Source of the DNA: Streptomyces sp. NBC_01775
GTDB taxonomy: Bacteria > Actinomycetota > Actinomycetes > Streptomycetales > Streptomycetaceae
Assembly (NCBI RefSeq): GCF_035917675.1
Contig: NZ_CP109104.1
Coordinates: 7,812,001-7,876,000, forward strand
DNA length: 64,000 nt
Direction: 5' to 3'
Translations under genes and position numbers: made by a program
Part shown: positions 17,857 through 29,065 of the stretch, one piece after another
Layout: each line of letters begins with the position of its first letter
Numbering within the stretch: the stretch's first letter is position 1
Notes under the pieces: generated by a model
Databases searched by the model: none
What the model saw: only the letters and a program-made list of their open reading frames with translations
Told to the model about the DNA's origin: nothing

Positions 17857-17904
17857 GCACCTTCACCCGTTCATTTTCTGAACCAGGAGACCAGGAGAGT
17901 CGCC

Positions 17905-19716
17905 ATGCCCGTACCCCCCACACCCGCTCCTGACAGCCCCGGCTCCAGACCCGCACGGCGCACGGTCCTCGGCGCGCTGGCCGCCGCCGGCGCGGCCCCC
18001 GCGCTGGCCGCGCTCCCCACCGGACAGGCGTCGGCGAGACCGTCCGCCGCGCCCCGCGCCGTCCCCGGCGGCGGCGACCTCGGCCCGAACGTCATCGTCT
18101 TCGACCCCTCCACGCCCGGCATCCAGGGCAAGCTGGACGAGATCTTCCGCAAGCAGGAGTCCGCGCAGTTCGGCACCGGCCGCTACGCCTTCTTCTTCCG
18201 CCCCGGCTCCTACAGCGGCCTCAACGCGCAGCTCGGCTTCTACACCTCCATCGCGGGCCTCGGGCTCTCGCCCGACGACACCTCGATCAACGGCGATGTG
18301 ACCGTGGACGCCGGCTGGTTCGACGGCAACGCCACGCAGAACTTCTGGCGCTCCGCGGAGAACCTCGCCCTCACCCCCGTCAACGGCACCAACCGCTGGG
18401 CCGTCGCCCAGGCCGCGCCCTTCCGCCGGATGCACATCCGCGGCGGTCTCAACCTCTCGCCCGACGGCTACGGCTGGGCCAGCGGCGGCTACATCGCCGA
18501 CAGCCGGATCGACGGCACCGTCGGCCCCTACTCCCAGCAGCAGTGGTACACCCGCGACAGCTCCGTGGGCGGCTGGCTCAACGCCGTGTGGAACATGGTC
18601 TTCTCCGGGGTCCAGGGCGCCCCCGGGCAGAGCTTCCCCGAGCCGCTCTACACCACCTTGAACACCACACCCGTCTCCCGCGAGAAGCCGTTCCTGTATC
18701 TCGGCGGCGGGGGCGCGGACGACTACCGCGTCTTCCTGCCCGAGCTGCGCCGCGACGCCTCGGGCGTGACGTGGGGCAACGGCACCCCGCGCGGCGAGTC
18801 GCTGCCGCTGAGCGAGTTCTACGTCGTCAAGGAGGGCGCGACGGCGACGACCATCAACCAGGCGCTCGACCAGGGCCTCAACCTGCTGCTGACACCCGGC
18901 GTCTACCACCTGGACAAGACGGTCGAGGTCAAGCGCGCCGGCACCGTCGTCCTCGGCCTCGGCTACGCCACGCTCATTCCCGACAACGGTGTCACAGCGC
19001 TGCGGGTCGCCGACGTGGACGGCGTACGGCTGGCCGGGTTCCTCATCGACGCCGGGCCCGCCAAGTCCGAAACGCTGCTGGAGGTCGGCCCCGAGGGCGC
19101 CTCCGCCGACCACGCGGGCAACCCGGTCACCGTGCAGGACGTCTTCATCCGGATCGGCGGCGCGGGTCCCGGCAAGGCCACCACCAGCATGGTCGTCAAC
19201 AGCAACCACACGGTCGTCGACCACACCTGGGTCTGGCGGGCCGACCACGGCGACGGCGTCGGCTGGGAGACCAACCGCGCCGACTACGGCGTGGTCGTCA
19301 ACGGCGACGACGTCCTGGCCACGGGCCTGTTCGTCGAGCACTTCAACAAGTACGACGTGCAGTGGAACGGCGAGCGCGGGCGCACGGTCTTCTTCCAGAA
19401 CGAGAAGGCGTACGACGCGCCCAACCAGGGTGCCATCGACAACGGAGGCACCAAGGGCTTCGCCGCCTACAAGGTCGCCGACTCGGTGCGCACCCACGAG
19501 GGCTGGGGGATGGGCAGCTACTGCTACTACAACGTCGACCCGAGCATCCGCCAGGCGCGCGGCTTCGCCGCGCCGAACACGCCGGGGGTGAAGTTCCACG
19601 GTCTGCTCGTCGTCTCCCTGAGCGGGCACGGCCAGTACGACCACGTCATCAACGACACCGGCGCCGCCACCTCCGGCTCGGACACCGTGCCCTCCAAGGT
19701 CGTCTCCTACCCCTGA
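17905..19716 (+). CDS. secreted GH55 exo-beta-1,3-glucanase
   Basis: Protein of 603 residues with a Tat signal (ARRTVLGALAAAGAAPALA). Two consecutive beta-helix domains follow, each with repeated short strands, as in GH55 laminarinases. The sequence closely matches my memory of Streptomyces SacteLam55A (about 605 residues). Glu500 in FFQNEKAYD corresponds to its proposed general acid Glu502. It would release glucose from beta-1,3-glucan outside the cell. Such proteins are often labelled adenylyl cyclase in databases, which the sequence does not support. It is monocistronic and preceded by a LacI-type operator. Confidence 0.85.
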   Translation: MPVPPTPAPDSPGSRPARRTVLGALAAAGAAPALAALPTGQASARPSAAPRAVPGGGDLGPNVIVFDPSTPGIQGKLDEIFRKQESAQFGTGRYAFFFRPGSYSGLNAQLGFYTSIAGLGLSPDDTSINGDVTVDAGWFDGNATQNFWRSAENLALTPVNGTNRWAVAQAAPFRRMHIRGGLNLSPDGYGWASGGYIADSRIDGTVGPYSQQQWYTRDSSVGGWLNAVWNMVFSGVQGAPGQSFPEPLYTTLNTTPVSREKPFLYLGGGGADDYRVFLPELRRDASGVTWGNGTPRGESLPLSEFYVVKEGATATTINQALDQGLNLLLTPGVYHLDKTVEVKRAGTVVLGLGYATLIPDNGVTALRVADVDGVRLAGFLIDAGPAKSETLLEVGPEGASADHAGNPVTVQDVFIRIGGAGPGKATTSMVVNSNHTVVDHTWVWRADHGDGVGWETNRADYGVVVNGDDVLATGLFVEHFNKYDVQWNGERGRTVFFQNEKAYDAPNQGAIDNGGTKGFAAYKVADSVRTHEGWGMGSYCYYNVDPSIRQARGFAAPNTPGVKFHGLLVVSLSGHGQYDHVINDTGAATSGSDTVPSKVVSYP

Positions 19717-20049
19717 GTCCGTGAGCCCCCGAGCCTGGAAGCCCGGGACCGCGCTCCGGGGGCCGCCTCACTCCGCCCCTGCCCCACAACCTGCCCCGGC
19801 CCGGGGCAGGGGCGGCCCGGGTGCCGGGCCCGGGAGGCCGCTGTGGGGCCACGACCTGCGCAACTTGGTCGGCCACACCTACCCGCTCCAAGGCCCGGGT
19901 CCGCCCCAACGGCTGGGCGCCGCCCGGCTCCTGCCCCGGCACGCCGGTGCGGGCCCGGAGCCCGGCGGGAGAGCCGTCGGTGTGCGGAGATAGGGGCGAC
20001 GGCAATCCACAGCGGCGGGTGAGCGCCGGTGAGCGGAGGAGCGGGCCCC
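19717..20049. other. 333-bp GC-rich non-coding region
   Basis: No gene is convincing here. It contains a near-perfect hairpin, CTGCCCCGG at 19791-19799 and CCGGGGCAG at 19801-19809 (practical stem CTGCCCC/GGGGCAG with a five-base loop). This is a plausible terminator for the glucanase gene. The promoter of the following gene must lie in the second half, but no clear boxes are seen. Confidence 0.55.
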
Positions 20050-21639
20050 ATGGGCAGCGGCAGCAGCGGCAGCAGCAGTGGAGACGGCGGGGACGGCAGT
20101 GGGGGCGGGCTGCGGTGCCTGGTCACCGGGGGCACCGGCTACATCGGCGGGCGGCTGGTGCCCGAGCTGCTGGATGCCGGGCACCAGGTGCGCTGTCTGG
20201 CCCGCTCGCCCGAGAAGCTGCGGGACCATCCCTGGTCGGACCGGGTGGAGCGGGTGCGCGGCGACGTCACCGACGCGGACTCGCTCCACCCGGCGATGCG
20301 GGACATCGACGTCGCCTACTACCTGGTGCACGCGCTCGGCTCCGGACGCGGGTTCGAGAAGACCGACCGGGAAGCCGCCCGCACCTTCGGCGAGGCGGCC
20401 CGCGCGGCCGGCGTGCGGCGGATCGTCTACCTGGGCGGGCTCACCCCGCCCGGGGTCCCCGAGGAACGGCTCTCCCCGCACCTGCGCTCCCGCGCCGAGG
20501 TCGGCCGCATCCTGCTGGAGTCGGGCGTGCCCACCACGGTGCTGCGCGCGGCCGTCATCATCGGCTCCGGGTCCGCGTCCTTCGAGATGCTGCGCTACCT
20601 CACCGAGCGCCTGCCGGTGATGGTCGCCCCGAGCTGGGTGTCGACCCACACGCAGCCGATCGCCGTACGGGACGTGCTGCGCTATCTGGTGGGCAGCGCG
20701 CGGATGCCCCAGGAGGTGAGCAGGGCCTTCGACATCGGCGGACCCGAGGTGCTGACCTACGCCGCGATGATGCGCCGCTACGCGGAAGCCGCCGAGCTGC
20801 CCCGGCGGCTGATCCTGCGCGTGCCCCTGCTGACCCCCGGCCTCTCCAGCTACTGGATCGGACTGGTCACCCCCGTGCCCCCGTCGATCGCGCAGCCCCT
20901 GGCCGAGTCGCTGCGCCACGAGATGGTCTGCCAGGAGCACGACATCGCGCGGTACGTCCCCGACCCGGACGGGCTCCCGCTGCCGTTCGACGCCGGACTG
21001 AGGCTGGCCCTGCGCCGGATCGGGGAGGCGAGCGTGCCCACCCGGTGGTCGTCGGCCTCCGTACCCGGCGCGCCGAGCGACCCGCTGCCCACCGACCCGG
21101 ACTGGGCCGGCGGCAGCCTGTACGAGGACTGCCGGGAGCGGACGGTGAACGCCTCACCGGAGGCGCTGTGGCGCGTCGTGGAGGGCATCGGCGGGCGCAA
21201 CGGCTGGTACTCCTTCCCGCTGGCCTGGGCGGTGCGCGGCTGGCTGGACCGGCTGGTGGGCGGGGTCGGGCTGAGCCGGGGCCGGCGGGACGCGGCGCAC
21301 CTGCGGGTGGGGGACTCGCTGGACTTCTGGCGGGTGGAGGAGGTCCGGCCCGGACGGCTGCTGCGGCTGCGCGCCGAGATGCGGCTGCCGGGGCTCGCCT
21401 GGCTGGAGATGTCCGTCGAGTGCGACGACGACGAGAGGGGTGAGGGAGGCAAGGGGGGCAAGGGAGGTGTGCGCTACCGGCAGCGCGCCCTGTTCCATCC
21501 GCACGGGCTGCTGGGGCACCTGTACTGGTGGGGCGTCTCGCCTTTCCACGCTCTCGTCTTCGGCGGCATGGCGCGCAACATCACCCGCGTGGCGGCCGGG
21601 GAGCAGCTCACGGACGAGAAGGTACGTACCGCCCATTGA
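20050..21639 (+). CDS. NAD(P)-binding SDR with C-terminal DUF2867
   Basis: Protein of about 529 residues. The first half (about 25-320) is an NmrA-like extended SDR with TGGTGYIGGRLVPELL and a DVTDADSLHPAM segment. The second half (about 350-525) carries DUF2867-type features (LYEDCRERTVNASPEALW, DSLDFWRVEEVRPGRLLRL, HALVFGGMARNI). This two-domain build is widespread in actinomycetes, and its activity is unknown. A glycine/serine-rich N-terminus precedes the Rossmann fold. The ATG at 20050 follows GGAGGAG by nine bases; GTG at 20029 is an alternative. Its last codons overlap the -35 box of the next operon. Confidence 0.85.
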   Translation: MGSGSSGSSSGDGGDGSGGGLRCLVTGGTGYIGGRLVPELLDAGHQVRCLARSPEKLRDHPWSDRVERVRGDVTDADSLHPAMRDIDVAYYLVHALGSGRGFEKTDREAARTFGEAARAAGVRRIVYLGGLTPPGVPEERLSPHLRSRAEVGRILLESGVPTTVLRAAVIIGSGSASFEMLRYLTERLPVMVAPSWVSTHTQPIAVRDVLRYLVGSARMPQEVSRAFDIGGPEVLTYAAMMRRYAEAAELPRRLILRVPLLTPGLSSYWIGLVTPVPPSIAQPLAESLRHEMVCQEHDIARYVPDPDGLPLPFDAGLRLALRRIGEASVPTRWSSASVPGAPSDPLPTDPDWAGGSLYEDCRERTVNASPEALWRVVEGIGGRNGWYSFPLAWAVRGWLDRLVGGVGLSRGRRDAAHLRVGDSLDFWRVEEVRPGRLLRLRAEMRLPGLAWLEMSVECDDDERGEGGKGGKGGVRYRQRALFHPHGLLGHLYWWGVSPFHALVFGGMARNITRVAAGEQLTDEKVRTAH

Positions 21640-21702
21640 CACCCCGTCATCGCGCTCCATAATGTCGCAACGCCATTTCGAACGGGTTTCGAAATATCGA
21701 AC
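21636..21702 (+). promoter_or_regulatory. promoter and IclR-type operator of the sugar-acid operon
   Basis: TTGACA at 21636-21641 and CATAAT at 21658-21663 are separated by 16 bp, a strong vegetative promoter. Just downstream lie three TTCGA/TCGAA half-sites: TTTCGAA at 21676-21682, then TTCGA-AATA-TCGAA at 21688-21701. The segment GAAATATCGAAC also occurs in front of the iclR gene, followed in both places by the ribosome-site region. A repressor bound here would block the start point. Confidence 0.75.
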
Positions 21703-21719
21703 AACAGGGAGCGGCTCTC

Positions 21720-22883
21720 GTGCGCATCACCGGCATCACCACCCATGTGGTCGGCACGCCTTGGCGGAACCTGACCTACGTCCAGGTGCACACCGACGAA
21801 GGGCTCACGGGGGTGGGGGAGACCCGGATGCTCGGGCACACCGACGCGCTGGTCGGCTACCTGCGCGAGGCGGAGGCCAACCACATCGCCGGCTCCGACC
21901 CCTTCGCCGTCGAGGACCTGGTGCGCCGCATGAAGTACGGCGACTACGGGCGGGCCGGGGAAATCGTGATGTCCGGCATCGCCTGCGTGGAGATGGCCTG
22001 CTGGGACATCAAGGGCAAGGCGCTGGGCGTGCCGGTCTGGCAGTTGCTCGGCGGCCGGGTCAACGACACCGTCAAGGCGTACGCCAACGGCTGGTACACC
22101 ACCGAGCGCACCCCGGAGGCGTACCACCGGGCCGCCAAGGAGGTCGTGGCCCGCGGCTACCGCGCCTTGAAGATCGACCCGTTCGGCACCGGTCACCTCG
22201 AACTCTCCCAGGAGGACACGCTCTACGCCGTCTCGCTCATCGAGGCCGTGCGCGACGCCATCGGGCCCTCGGCGGAGCTGATGCTGGAGATGCACGGCCG
22301 CTTCGCCCCGGCCACCGCCGTGCGGCTCGCCCACGAGATGGCGCCCTTCCGCCCCGCCTGGCTGGAGGAGCCCGTGCCGCCGGAGAACCTCAAGGCCCTC
22401 GCCAAGGTCGCGGCCAAGGTGGACATACCCGTGGCCACCGGTGAGCGCATCCATGACCGGATCGAGTTCCGCGAGCTGTTCGAGAGCCAGGCGGCCGACA
22501 TCATCCAGCCCGACGTCGGCCACATCGGCGGCATCCTGGAGACCCGCAAGCTCGCCGCCACCGCCGAGACCCACTACACGCTGGTGGCCCCGCACAACGT
22601 GGGCGGCCCGGTGCTCACCGCCGCCACGCTCCAAGTCGGCTTCACCACCACGAACTTCAAGGTCCTGGAGCACTTCAACGACTTCGCGGACGCCGAGATC
22701 AAGAAGGTCGTCAAGGGCGCGCCGCAGGTCGACCCCGCCACCGGCTGCTTCACCCTCTCCGACGCACCCGGGCTCGGCGTCGAGCTGGACGTCGAGGCCG
22801 CGGCCGAATTCCCCCAGCAGCGCGCCCACTTCGACCTGTGGGCCGAGGGCTGGGAGACCCGCAAGCCCGGGGCGACGGCATGA
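21720..22883 (+). CDS. enolase-superfamily sugar-acid dehydratase
   Basis: Protein of 387 residues of the mandelate racemase/muconate lactonizing group. It has the capping domain at about 1-120 and a TIM barrel after that. Barrel motifs are LKIDPFG (end of strand 2), LMLEMHGRF (metal-ligand region with a galactonate-dehydratase-like His), WLEEP, VATGER, IQPDVGHIGG and VAPHNVGGP, giving the His-Asp dyad. It probably dehydrates an aldonic acid to a 2-keto-3-deoxy acid; the exact acid cannot be read from sequence. The GTG start is preceded by AGGGAGCGG. Its stop overlaps the next start as ATGA. Confidence 0.85.
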   Translation: MRITGITTHVVGTPWRNLTYVQVHTDEGLTGVGETRMLGHTDALVGYLREAEANHIAGSDPFAVEDLVRRMKYGDYGRAGEIVMSGIACVEMACWDIKGKALGVPVWQLLGGRVNDTVKAYANGWYTTERTPEAYHRAAKEVVARGYRALKIDPFGTGHLELSQEDTLYAVSLIEAVRDAIGPSAELMLEMHGRFAPATAVRLAHEMAPFRPAWLEEPVPPENLKALAKVAAKVDIPVATGERIHDRIEFRELFESQAADIIQPDVGHIGGILETRKLAATAETHYTLVAPHNVGGPVLTAATLQVGFTTTNFKVLEHFNDFADAEIKKVVKGAPQVDPATGCFTLSDAPGLGVELDVEAAAEFPQQRAHFDLWAEGWETRKPGATA

Positions 22884-23935
22884 CCACGGAGCAGGTCGGC
22901 ACGGCCACCGGCCAGAACGGCGTGACCACCGGGCAGGCCGTCGTCCTCGACGGGCCCGGGGCCTTCCGGCTCGTGGACCACACCCCGCGCCCGCCGGGTC
23001 CCGGGGAGGTGCTCGTGCGGGTGCACGCCGCCGGGGTGTGCGGCAGCGACCGCGAGGTCTACCAGGGCAACCGCCCCGAGGGGTACGTCCGCTATCCCGT
23101 CACGCCGGGCCACGAGTGGTCGGGGACGGTGGCCGGGGCGGGCGAGGGCGTGCCCGCCGCGCTCGTCGGCCGTAAGGCAGTCGGCGCGGGCTTCCGCAAC
23201 TGCCAGGTGTGCGAGCGCTGCCACGCGGGCGACACCACGCTGTGCGCCGCCGGGTACGAGGAGACCGGCTTCACCCAGCCCGGTGCCATGGCGCCCACCC
23301 TCACTCTCCCGGCCCGGCTGCTGCATCTGCTCGACGACGCGGCCGACCTGACCGCCGCCGCGCTGCTGGAGCCCGCCGCCTGTGTGGCCGCCGCCGTGCT
23401 GAAGGCGGACATACGCGCGGGGGACAAGGTGGCCGTCGTCGGCGCCGGGACCCTCGGCCTGCTCGCCGCCCAGCTGCTGCGGACCGCCTCGCCCGCCGCG
23501 CTGCTGATGGTCGGCCTGGACGCCGAACGCGCCACGCTGGCAGCGGAGTTCGGCGCCACCGACTACCGCACGCCCGAGGCGGCGGCCGGCCTCGGCGGCT
23601 ACGACGTGGTGGTGGAGGCCGCCGGGTCCGCGACCGCCGCGCGCGCCGCCGCCGGGCTGCTGCGCCGGGGCGGGCGCCTGGTGCTGACCGGCTTGCCCGC
23701 GCCCGGCGCCGAGGGGCTCGACCCGGCCGAACTCGTCGTACGGCAGACCGAGGTGCGCACCGTCTTCGGCGCGCCGCCCGCCGCCTGGGCGCACGCCGTC
23801 CGCGCCTTCACCGCCGGGCTGCTCGCACCGCTCCCGCTGGTCACCCACCGTCTGCCGCTCACGGAATACGAACAGGCCCTCACCCTGACCGGCAGCGGCG
23901 ATCCCGCCGTCGGCAAGGTCCTGCTGCACCCCTGA
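22880..23935 (+). CDS. zinc-dependent medium-chain dehydrogenase
   Basis: Protein of 351 residues of the alcohol/sorbitol/threonine dehydrogenase family. Catalytic zinc ligands are the Cys in GVCGSD and the His in GHEWSG. The structural zinc site has the classic spacing, the four cysteines of CQVCERCHAGDTTLC. A Rossmann motif GAGTLGLLAAQLL follows. It is translationally coupled to the dehydratase gene and likely oxidises a sugar or sugar-acid hydroxyl in the same pathway, for example a 2-keto-3-deoxy acid or the parent sugar. Substrate inferred from context only. Confidence 0.86.
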   Translation: MTTEQVGTATGQNGVTTGQAVVLDGPGAFRLVDHTPRPPGPGEVLVRVHAAGVCGSDREVYQGNRPEGYVRYPVTPGHEWSGTVAGAGEGVPAALVGRKAVGAGFRNCQVCERCHAGDTTLCAAGYEETGFTQPGAMAPTLTLPARLLHLLDDAADLTAAALLEPAACVAAAVLKADIRAGDKVAVVGAGTLGLLAAQLLRTASPAALLMVGLDAERATLAAEFGATDYRTPEAAAGLGGYDVVVEAAGSATAARAAAGLLRRGGRLVLTGLPAPGAEGLDPAELVVRQTEVRTVFGAPPAAWAHAVRAFTAGLLAPLPLVTHRLPLTEYEQALTLTGSGDPAVGKVLLHP

Positions 23936-24061
23936 CCACCGGCGCACCACACGTCCGCCGCGCACCGCGTGGCCGTCGTACGCGCCCCGTACCGGACCGC
24001 GTTCGGATACCGGACCGCCCGAGAACCGCAAGACCGCGCATCCACGCACCAAAGGAGCCCC

Positions 24062-25090
24062 ATGCCGCCGCCCGACCCCGCACCGGCCCCGTCCACTGTC
24101 GCCGCCCCGTCCGCCCCCGCCGCCGTGCCCGCCTCCCGGCGTCCCGGCGAACCCGCGCTCGGCGCGCTCGGTCTCGCCGCGCCGGAGCCCGACCCCGCCG
24201 ACTCCTCCCCGCACGCCTTTCCCGACGGCGGCCGGTGGCGCACCGAGGTCCCCTCCGTCGAGGGCCCCGAGGCGCTGGCCGCCGTCCTCAAGGAGTCGGC
24301 GCGGCTGGACGTACCGCTGCACCGCGTCAGCCAGGGCAGCGGCGTGTGGATGCTCACCGACGCCGAGATCACGGAGATGACCGAGGCGAGCGCCGAACGC
24401 GACATCGAGCTGTGCCTGTTCACCGGCCCGCGCGGCACCTGGGACACCGGCGCCTCCGCCCGTACCGACTCGCGCGGCGGCGGGCTGCGGGCCCGGGGCC
24501 ACGACGCGCTCGCCGGCTGTGTCGAGGACGCGCTGCGCGCCACGGAACTGGGAGTGCGCTGCCTCCTCGTCGCCGACGAGGGCGTGCTGTGGACGCTGCA
24601 CAGGGCGCGCGCCGCCGGCATCCTCCCCGCCGACACCACGCTCAAGGTCTCCGCGCTGGTCGGGCCCGTCAACCCCGCCTCGTACGCCGTCCACGAGCGG
24701 CTCGGCGCCGACTCGCTGAACGTGCCCAGCGACCTGACGCTCGCTCACCTCACCGAGATCCGCAAGGTCAGCGCCGCGCCCATGGACATGTACATCGAGG
24801 CGCCGGACGATCTCGGCGGCTATGTGCGGATGTACGAGGTCGCCGAGCTGATCCGGCGGGGCGCGCCGCTGTACCTCAAGTTCGGCCTGGCCAAGGCGCC
24901 CGGCCTCTACCCCTCGGGCCGCCACCTGCGCGACACCGTGCTGGACACCGCGCGCGAGCGCGTCCGGCGCGGGCGGCTCGCCCTGGACCTGCTGGCCCGG
25001 CACGGCGCCGACGGCGGCATGTCACCCCTCGGGGCGCGGCTTCCCGGCGCCCTGCACCGCTTCCCCGCAACCGAGTCCGAAGGAAACTGA
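24062..25090 (+). CDS. U32-like barrel protein, function unknown
   Basis: Protein of 342 residues. After a proline/alanine-rich stretch of 45 residues comes an alternating alpha/beta pattern that reads like a TIM barrel, with resemblance to the peptidase U32-like group (segments [50 protein letters not shown]). No catalytic motif can be named. The start follows AAAGGAG. It sits inside the sugar-acid operon, 4 bp before the sugar-binding lipoprotein gene. It may therefore be an unrecognised lyase or isomerase of the pathway rather than a peptidase. Confidence 0.65.
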   Translation: MPPPDPAPAPSTVAAPSAPAAVPASRRPGEPALGALGLAAPEPDPADSSPHAFPDGGRWRTEVPSVEGPEALAAVLKESARLDVPLHRVSQGSGVWMLTDAEITEMTEASAERDIELCLFTGPRGTWDTGASARTDSRGGGLRARGHDALAGCVEDALRATELGVRCLLVADEGVLWTLHRARAAGILPADTTLKVSALVGPVNPASYAVHERLGADSLNVPSDLTLAHLTEIRKVSAAPMDMYIEAPDDLGGYVRMYEVAELIRRGAPLYLKFGLAKAPGLYPSGRHLRDTVLDTARERVRRGRLALDLLARHGADGGMSPLGARLPGALHRFPATESEGN

Positions 25091-25094
25091 GCCC

Positions 25095-26221
25095 ATGCGC
25101 AATCCCCCGCGCACCCGCGGCGTACGGATCGCAGCCTGCGCCGCGCTGGCCGTCACGCTCACCGCGGCACTGGCCGGCTGCGGCCAGGAGGCCCGCGGCG
25201 GCAGCCGCTACCAGCCCGAGAAGGGCAAGGGCGGCACCATCGGCGTGGCCATGCCCACCAAGTCCTCCGAGCGCTGGATAGCCGACGGCAAGAACATGGT
25301 CAAGCAGTTCAAGAAGGCCGGGTACAAGACCGACCTCCAGTACGGCGACGACAAGGTGGAGAACCAGGTCGCCCAGATCGAGAACATGATCACCAAGGGG
25401 CACCGGCTCCTCGTCATCGCGGCAGTCGACGGATCGGCCCTCACCGACGTCCTCAAGCAGGCCCAGGACGCGGGCGTCCGGGTCATCTCCTACGACCGGC
25501 TCATCCTGGGCACCAAGAACGTCGACTACTACGCGTCCTTCGACAACGAGCGGGTCGGTGAGCTGCAAGGGCAGTACATCCTCGACCGGCTCAAGCTGAA
25601 GAAGCCCGACGACAAGGCCGACGAGAGCCACACCATCGAGCTGTTCGCCGGCTCGCCCGACGACAACAACACCAAGTACTTCTGGAACGGCGCGATGAAG
25701 AAACTCAAGCCGTACATGAAGTCGGGCCAGCTCGTCGTGCGCAGCAAGCAGACCAAGATGAACCAGGCCACCACCCTGCGCTGGGACGGAGGCACGGCCC
25801 AGAAGCGCATGGACGACCTGATCAGCAAGAGCTACGGCAACACTGATGTGGACGCCGTCCTCTCGCCCTACGACGGGATCTCCATCGGCATCATCTCCGC
25901 GCTCAAGAGCGCCGGATACGGCTCCAAGCGGCACCCGCTGCCCGTCGTCACGGGCCAGGACGCCGAGCTGGCCTCGGTCAAGTCGATCGTCTCGGGCGAG
26001 CAGACCCAGACCGTCTTCAAGGACACCCGCAAGCTCGCCAAGCAGGCCGTCCAGATGGGCGACGCCGTCCTCACCGGCAAGAAGCCCGAGGTCAACAACA
26101 CCACCGACTACGACAACGGAAAGAAGGTCGTCCCCGCCTACCTGCTCAAGCCGGTCTCCGTCGACAAGAAGAACACCCAGCTCCTCGTCGACGAGGGCTA
26201 CTTCACGGCGGGACAGCTCAA

Positions 26222-26225
<4 letters not shown>
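25095..26225 (+). CDS. sugar ABC transporter substrate-binding lipoprotein (CUT2)
   Basis: Lipoprotein of 376 residues with a signal peptide and lipobox ending at Cys29 (LAGC). The mature part is a periplasmic-binding-protein type I fold close to ChvE/xylose-binding proteins ([59 protein letters not shown]). It captures a monosaccharide or sugar acid outside the membrane for the ATPase and permease encoded next. It overlaps the ATPase gene as GTGA. The ligand is unknown, but pairing with a dehydratase suggests an aldose whose acid is catabolised. Confidence 0.92.
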
Positions 26226-27799
<1,574 letters not shown>

Positions 27800-27807
27800 G
27801 GCCCGCC

Positions 27808-29040
27808 ATGACCACCACCTCCACCCCACCCAAGGACACCGTACCCGTCGTGCCCGAGGCGGCCCGCTCGGCGTGGGCCGTGCTGCTGGGCAACATGCGC
27901 ACCCACATGCGCCAGTACGGCATGCTCACGGCGCTCGTCTTCATCGTCGTGCTGTTCCAGATATGGACCGACGGCACGCTGCTGCTGCCCAACAACGTCT
28001 CCAACCTGATTCAGCAGAACGGCTACATCCTCATCCTGGCCATGGGCATGATGATCGTCATCATCGCCGGGCACATCGACCTGTCCGTCGGCTCCCTGGT
28101 CGCCTTCGTCGGCGCCATGTCCGCCGTCATGATGGTCAAACACGACATGCCCTGGGTGCTCGCGCTGGTGCTGGCGCTGCTGATCGGCGCGGTCGCCGGG
28201 GCCTGGCAGGGCTTCTTCATCGCCTACGTCGGCATCCCCTCGTTCATCGTGACCCTGGCGGGCATGCTGCTCTTCCGCGGCCTGACGCAGATCGTGCTGG
28301 AGGGCCAGTCACTCTCTCCCTTCCCCGGCGGCTTCCAGAACTTGGCCAAGGGCTTCATCCCCGAAATGGGCCCCTACACGCAGTACCACAACCCGACGCT
28401 GGTCATCGGCCTGGTGGCGCTGGTCCTTCTGCTGCTGCGCGAACGCCGCGACCGCAACCGGCAGTTGGCCTACGCACTGGACGTGCCGCCCCTCGGGCTG
28501 TGGATCGCCAAGTGTGTGGCCATCTCCGCGGCCGTCATCGCCTTCACCCTCACCCTGGCCAGCTTCCACGGCGTGCCCGTCGTCATGCTGGTGATGTGCG
28601 GGCTGCTGATCGGCCTCGGCTACGTCATGCGCAACGCGGTGGTCGGACGCCATGTGTACGCGCTCGGCGGGAACAAGGCGGCGGCCAAGCTGTCCGGCGT
28701 CCGGGACCGGCGCGTCACCTTCCTCGTCTTCGTCAACATGGGCGTACTTGCCGCGCTCGCGGGCTGCGTCTACGCGGCCCGGCTCAACTCGGGCACCCCG
28801 CAGGCGGGCCTCAACTTCGAGCTGGAGGCCATCGCCGCCTCGTTCATCGGCGGCGCCTCGATGAGCGGCGGCGTCGGCACGGTCATGGGAGCCGTCATCG
28901 GCGGACTGGTCCTCGGCGTGCTCAACAACGGCATGTCGCTGGTCGGCATCGGCACCGACTACCAGCAGGTCATCAAGGGCCTGGTGCTGCTGGCCGCCGT
29001 GGGCTTCGACGTGTGGAACAAGCGCAGGGCCGGTCGCTGA
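27808..29040 (+). CDS. sugar ABC transporter permease (CUT2)
   Basis: Protein of 410 residues with about ten hydrophobic helices, of the XylH/GguB/MmsB permease family. Recognisable segments are GYILILAMGMMIVIIAGHID with LSVGS following, and the C-terminal ASFIGGASMSGGVGTVMGA. It forms the channel of the importer with the two preceding products. It is the last gene of the operon starting at 21720; the next gene is on the opposite strand and convergent, 25 bp away. Confidence 0.93.
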   Translation: MTTTSTPPKDTVPVVPEAARSAWAVLLGNMRTHMRQYGMLTALVFIVVLFQIWTDGTLLLPNNVSNLIQQNGYILILAMGMMIVIIAGHIDLSVGSLVAFVGAMSAVMMVKHDMPWVLALVLALLIGAVAGAWQGFFIAYVGIPSFIVTLAGMLLFRGLTQIVLEGQSLSPFPGGFQNLAKGFIPEMGPYTQYHNPTLVIGLVALVLLLLRERRDRNRQLAYALDVPPLGLWIAKCVAISAAVIAFTLTLASFHGVPVVMLVMCGLLIGLGYVMRNAVVGRHVYALGGNKAAAKLSGVRDRRVTFLVFVNMGVLAALAGCVYAARLNSGTPQAGLNFELEAIAASFIGGASMSGGVGTVMGAVIGGLVLGVLNNGMSLVGIGTDYQQVIKGLVLLAAVGFDVWNKRRAGR

Positions 29041-29065
29041 CCGGAGGATGGGGGCAGGGACTGCC

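Noticed and set aside
17905..19716. Adenylyl cyclase annotation for the secreted beta-helix protein
   Set aside because: No cyclase motif; beta-helix layout, Tat signal and the FFQNEKAYD glutamate fit GH55 glucanases.
20050..21639. Polyketide or deoxysugar reductase role for the NAD(P)-binding/DUF2867 protein
   Set aside because: Architecture is of the NmrA/DUF2867 type seen outside clusters, and it is 6 kb from the PKS across unrelated genes.
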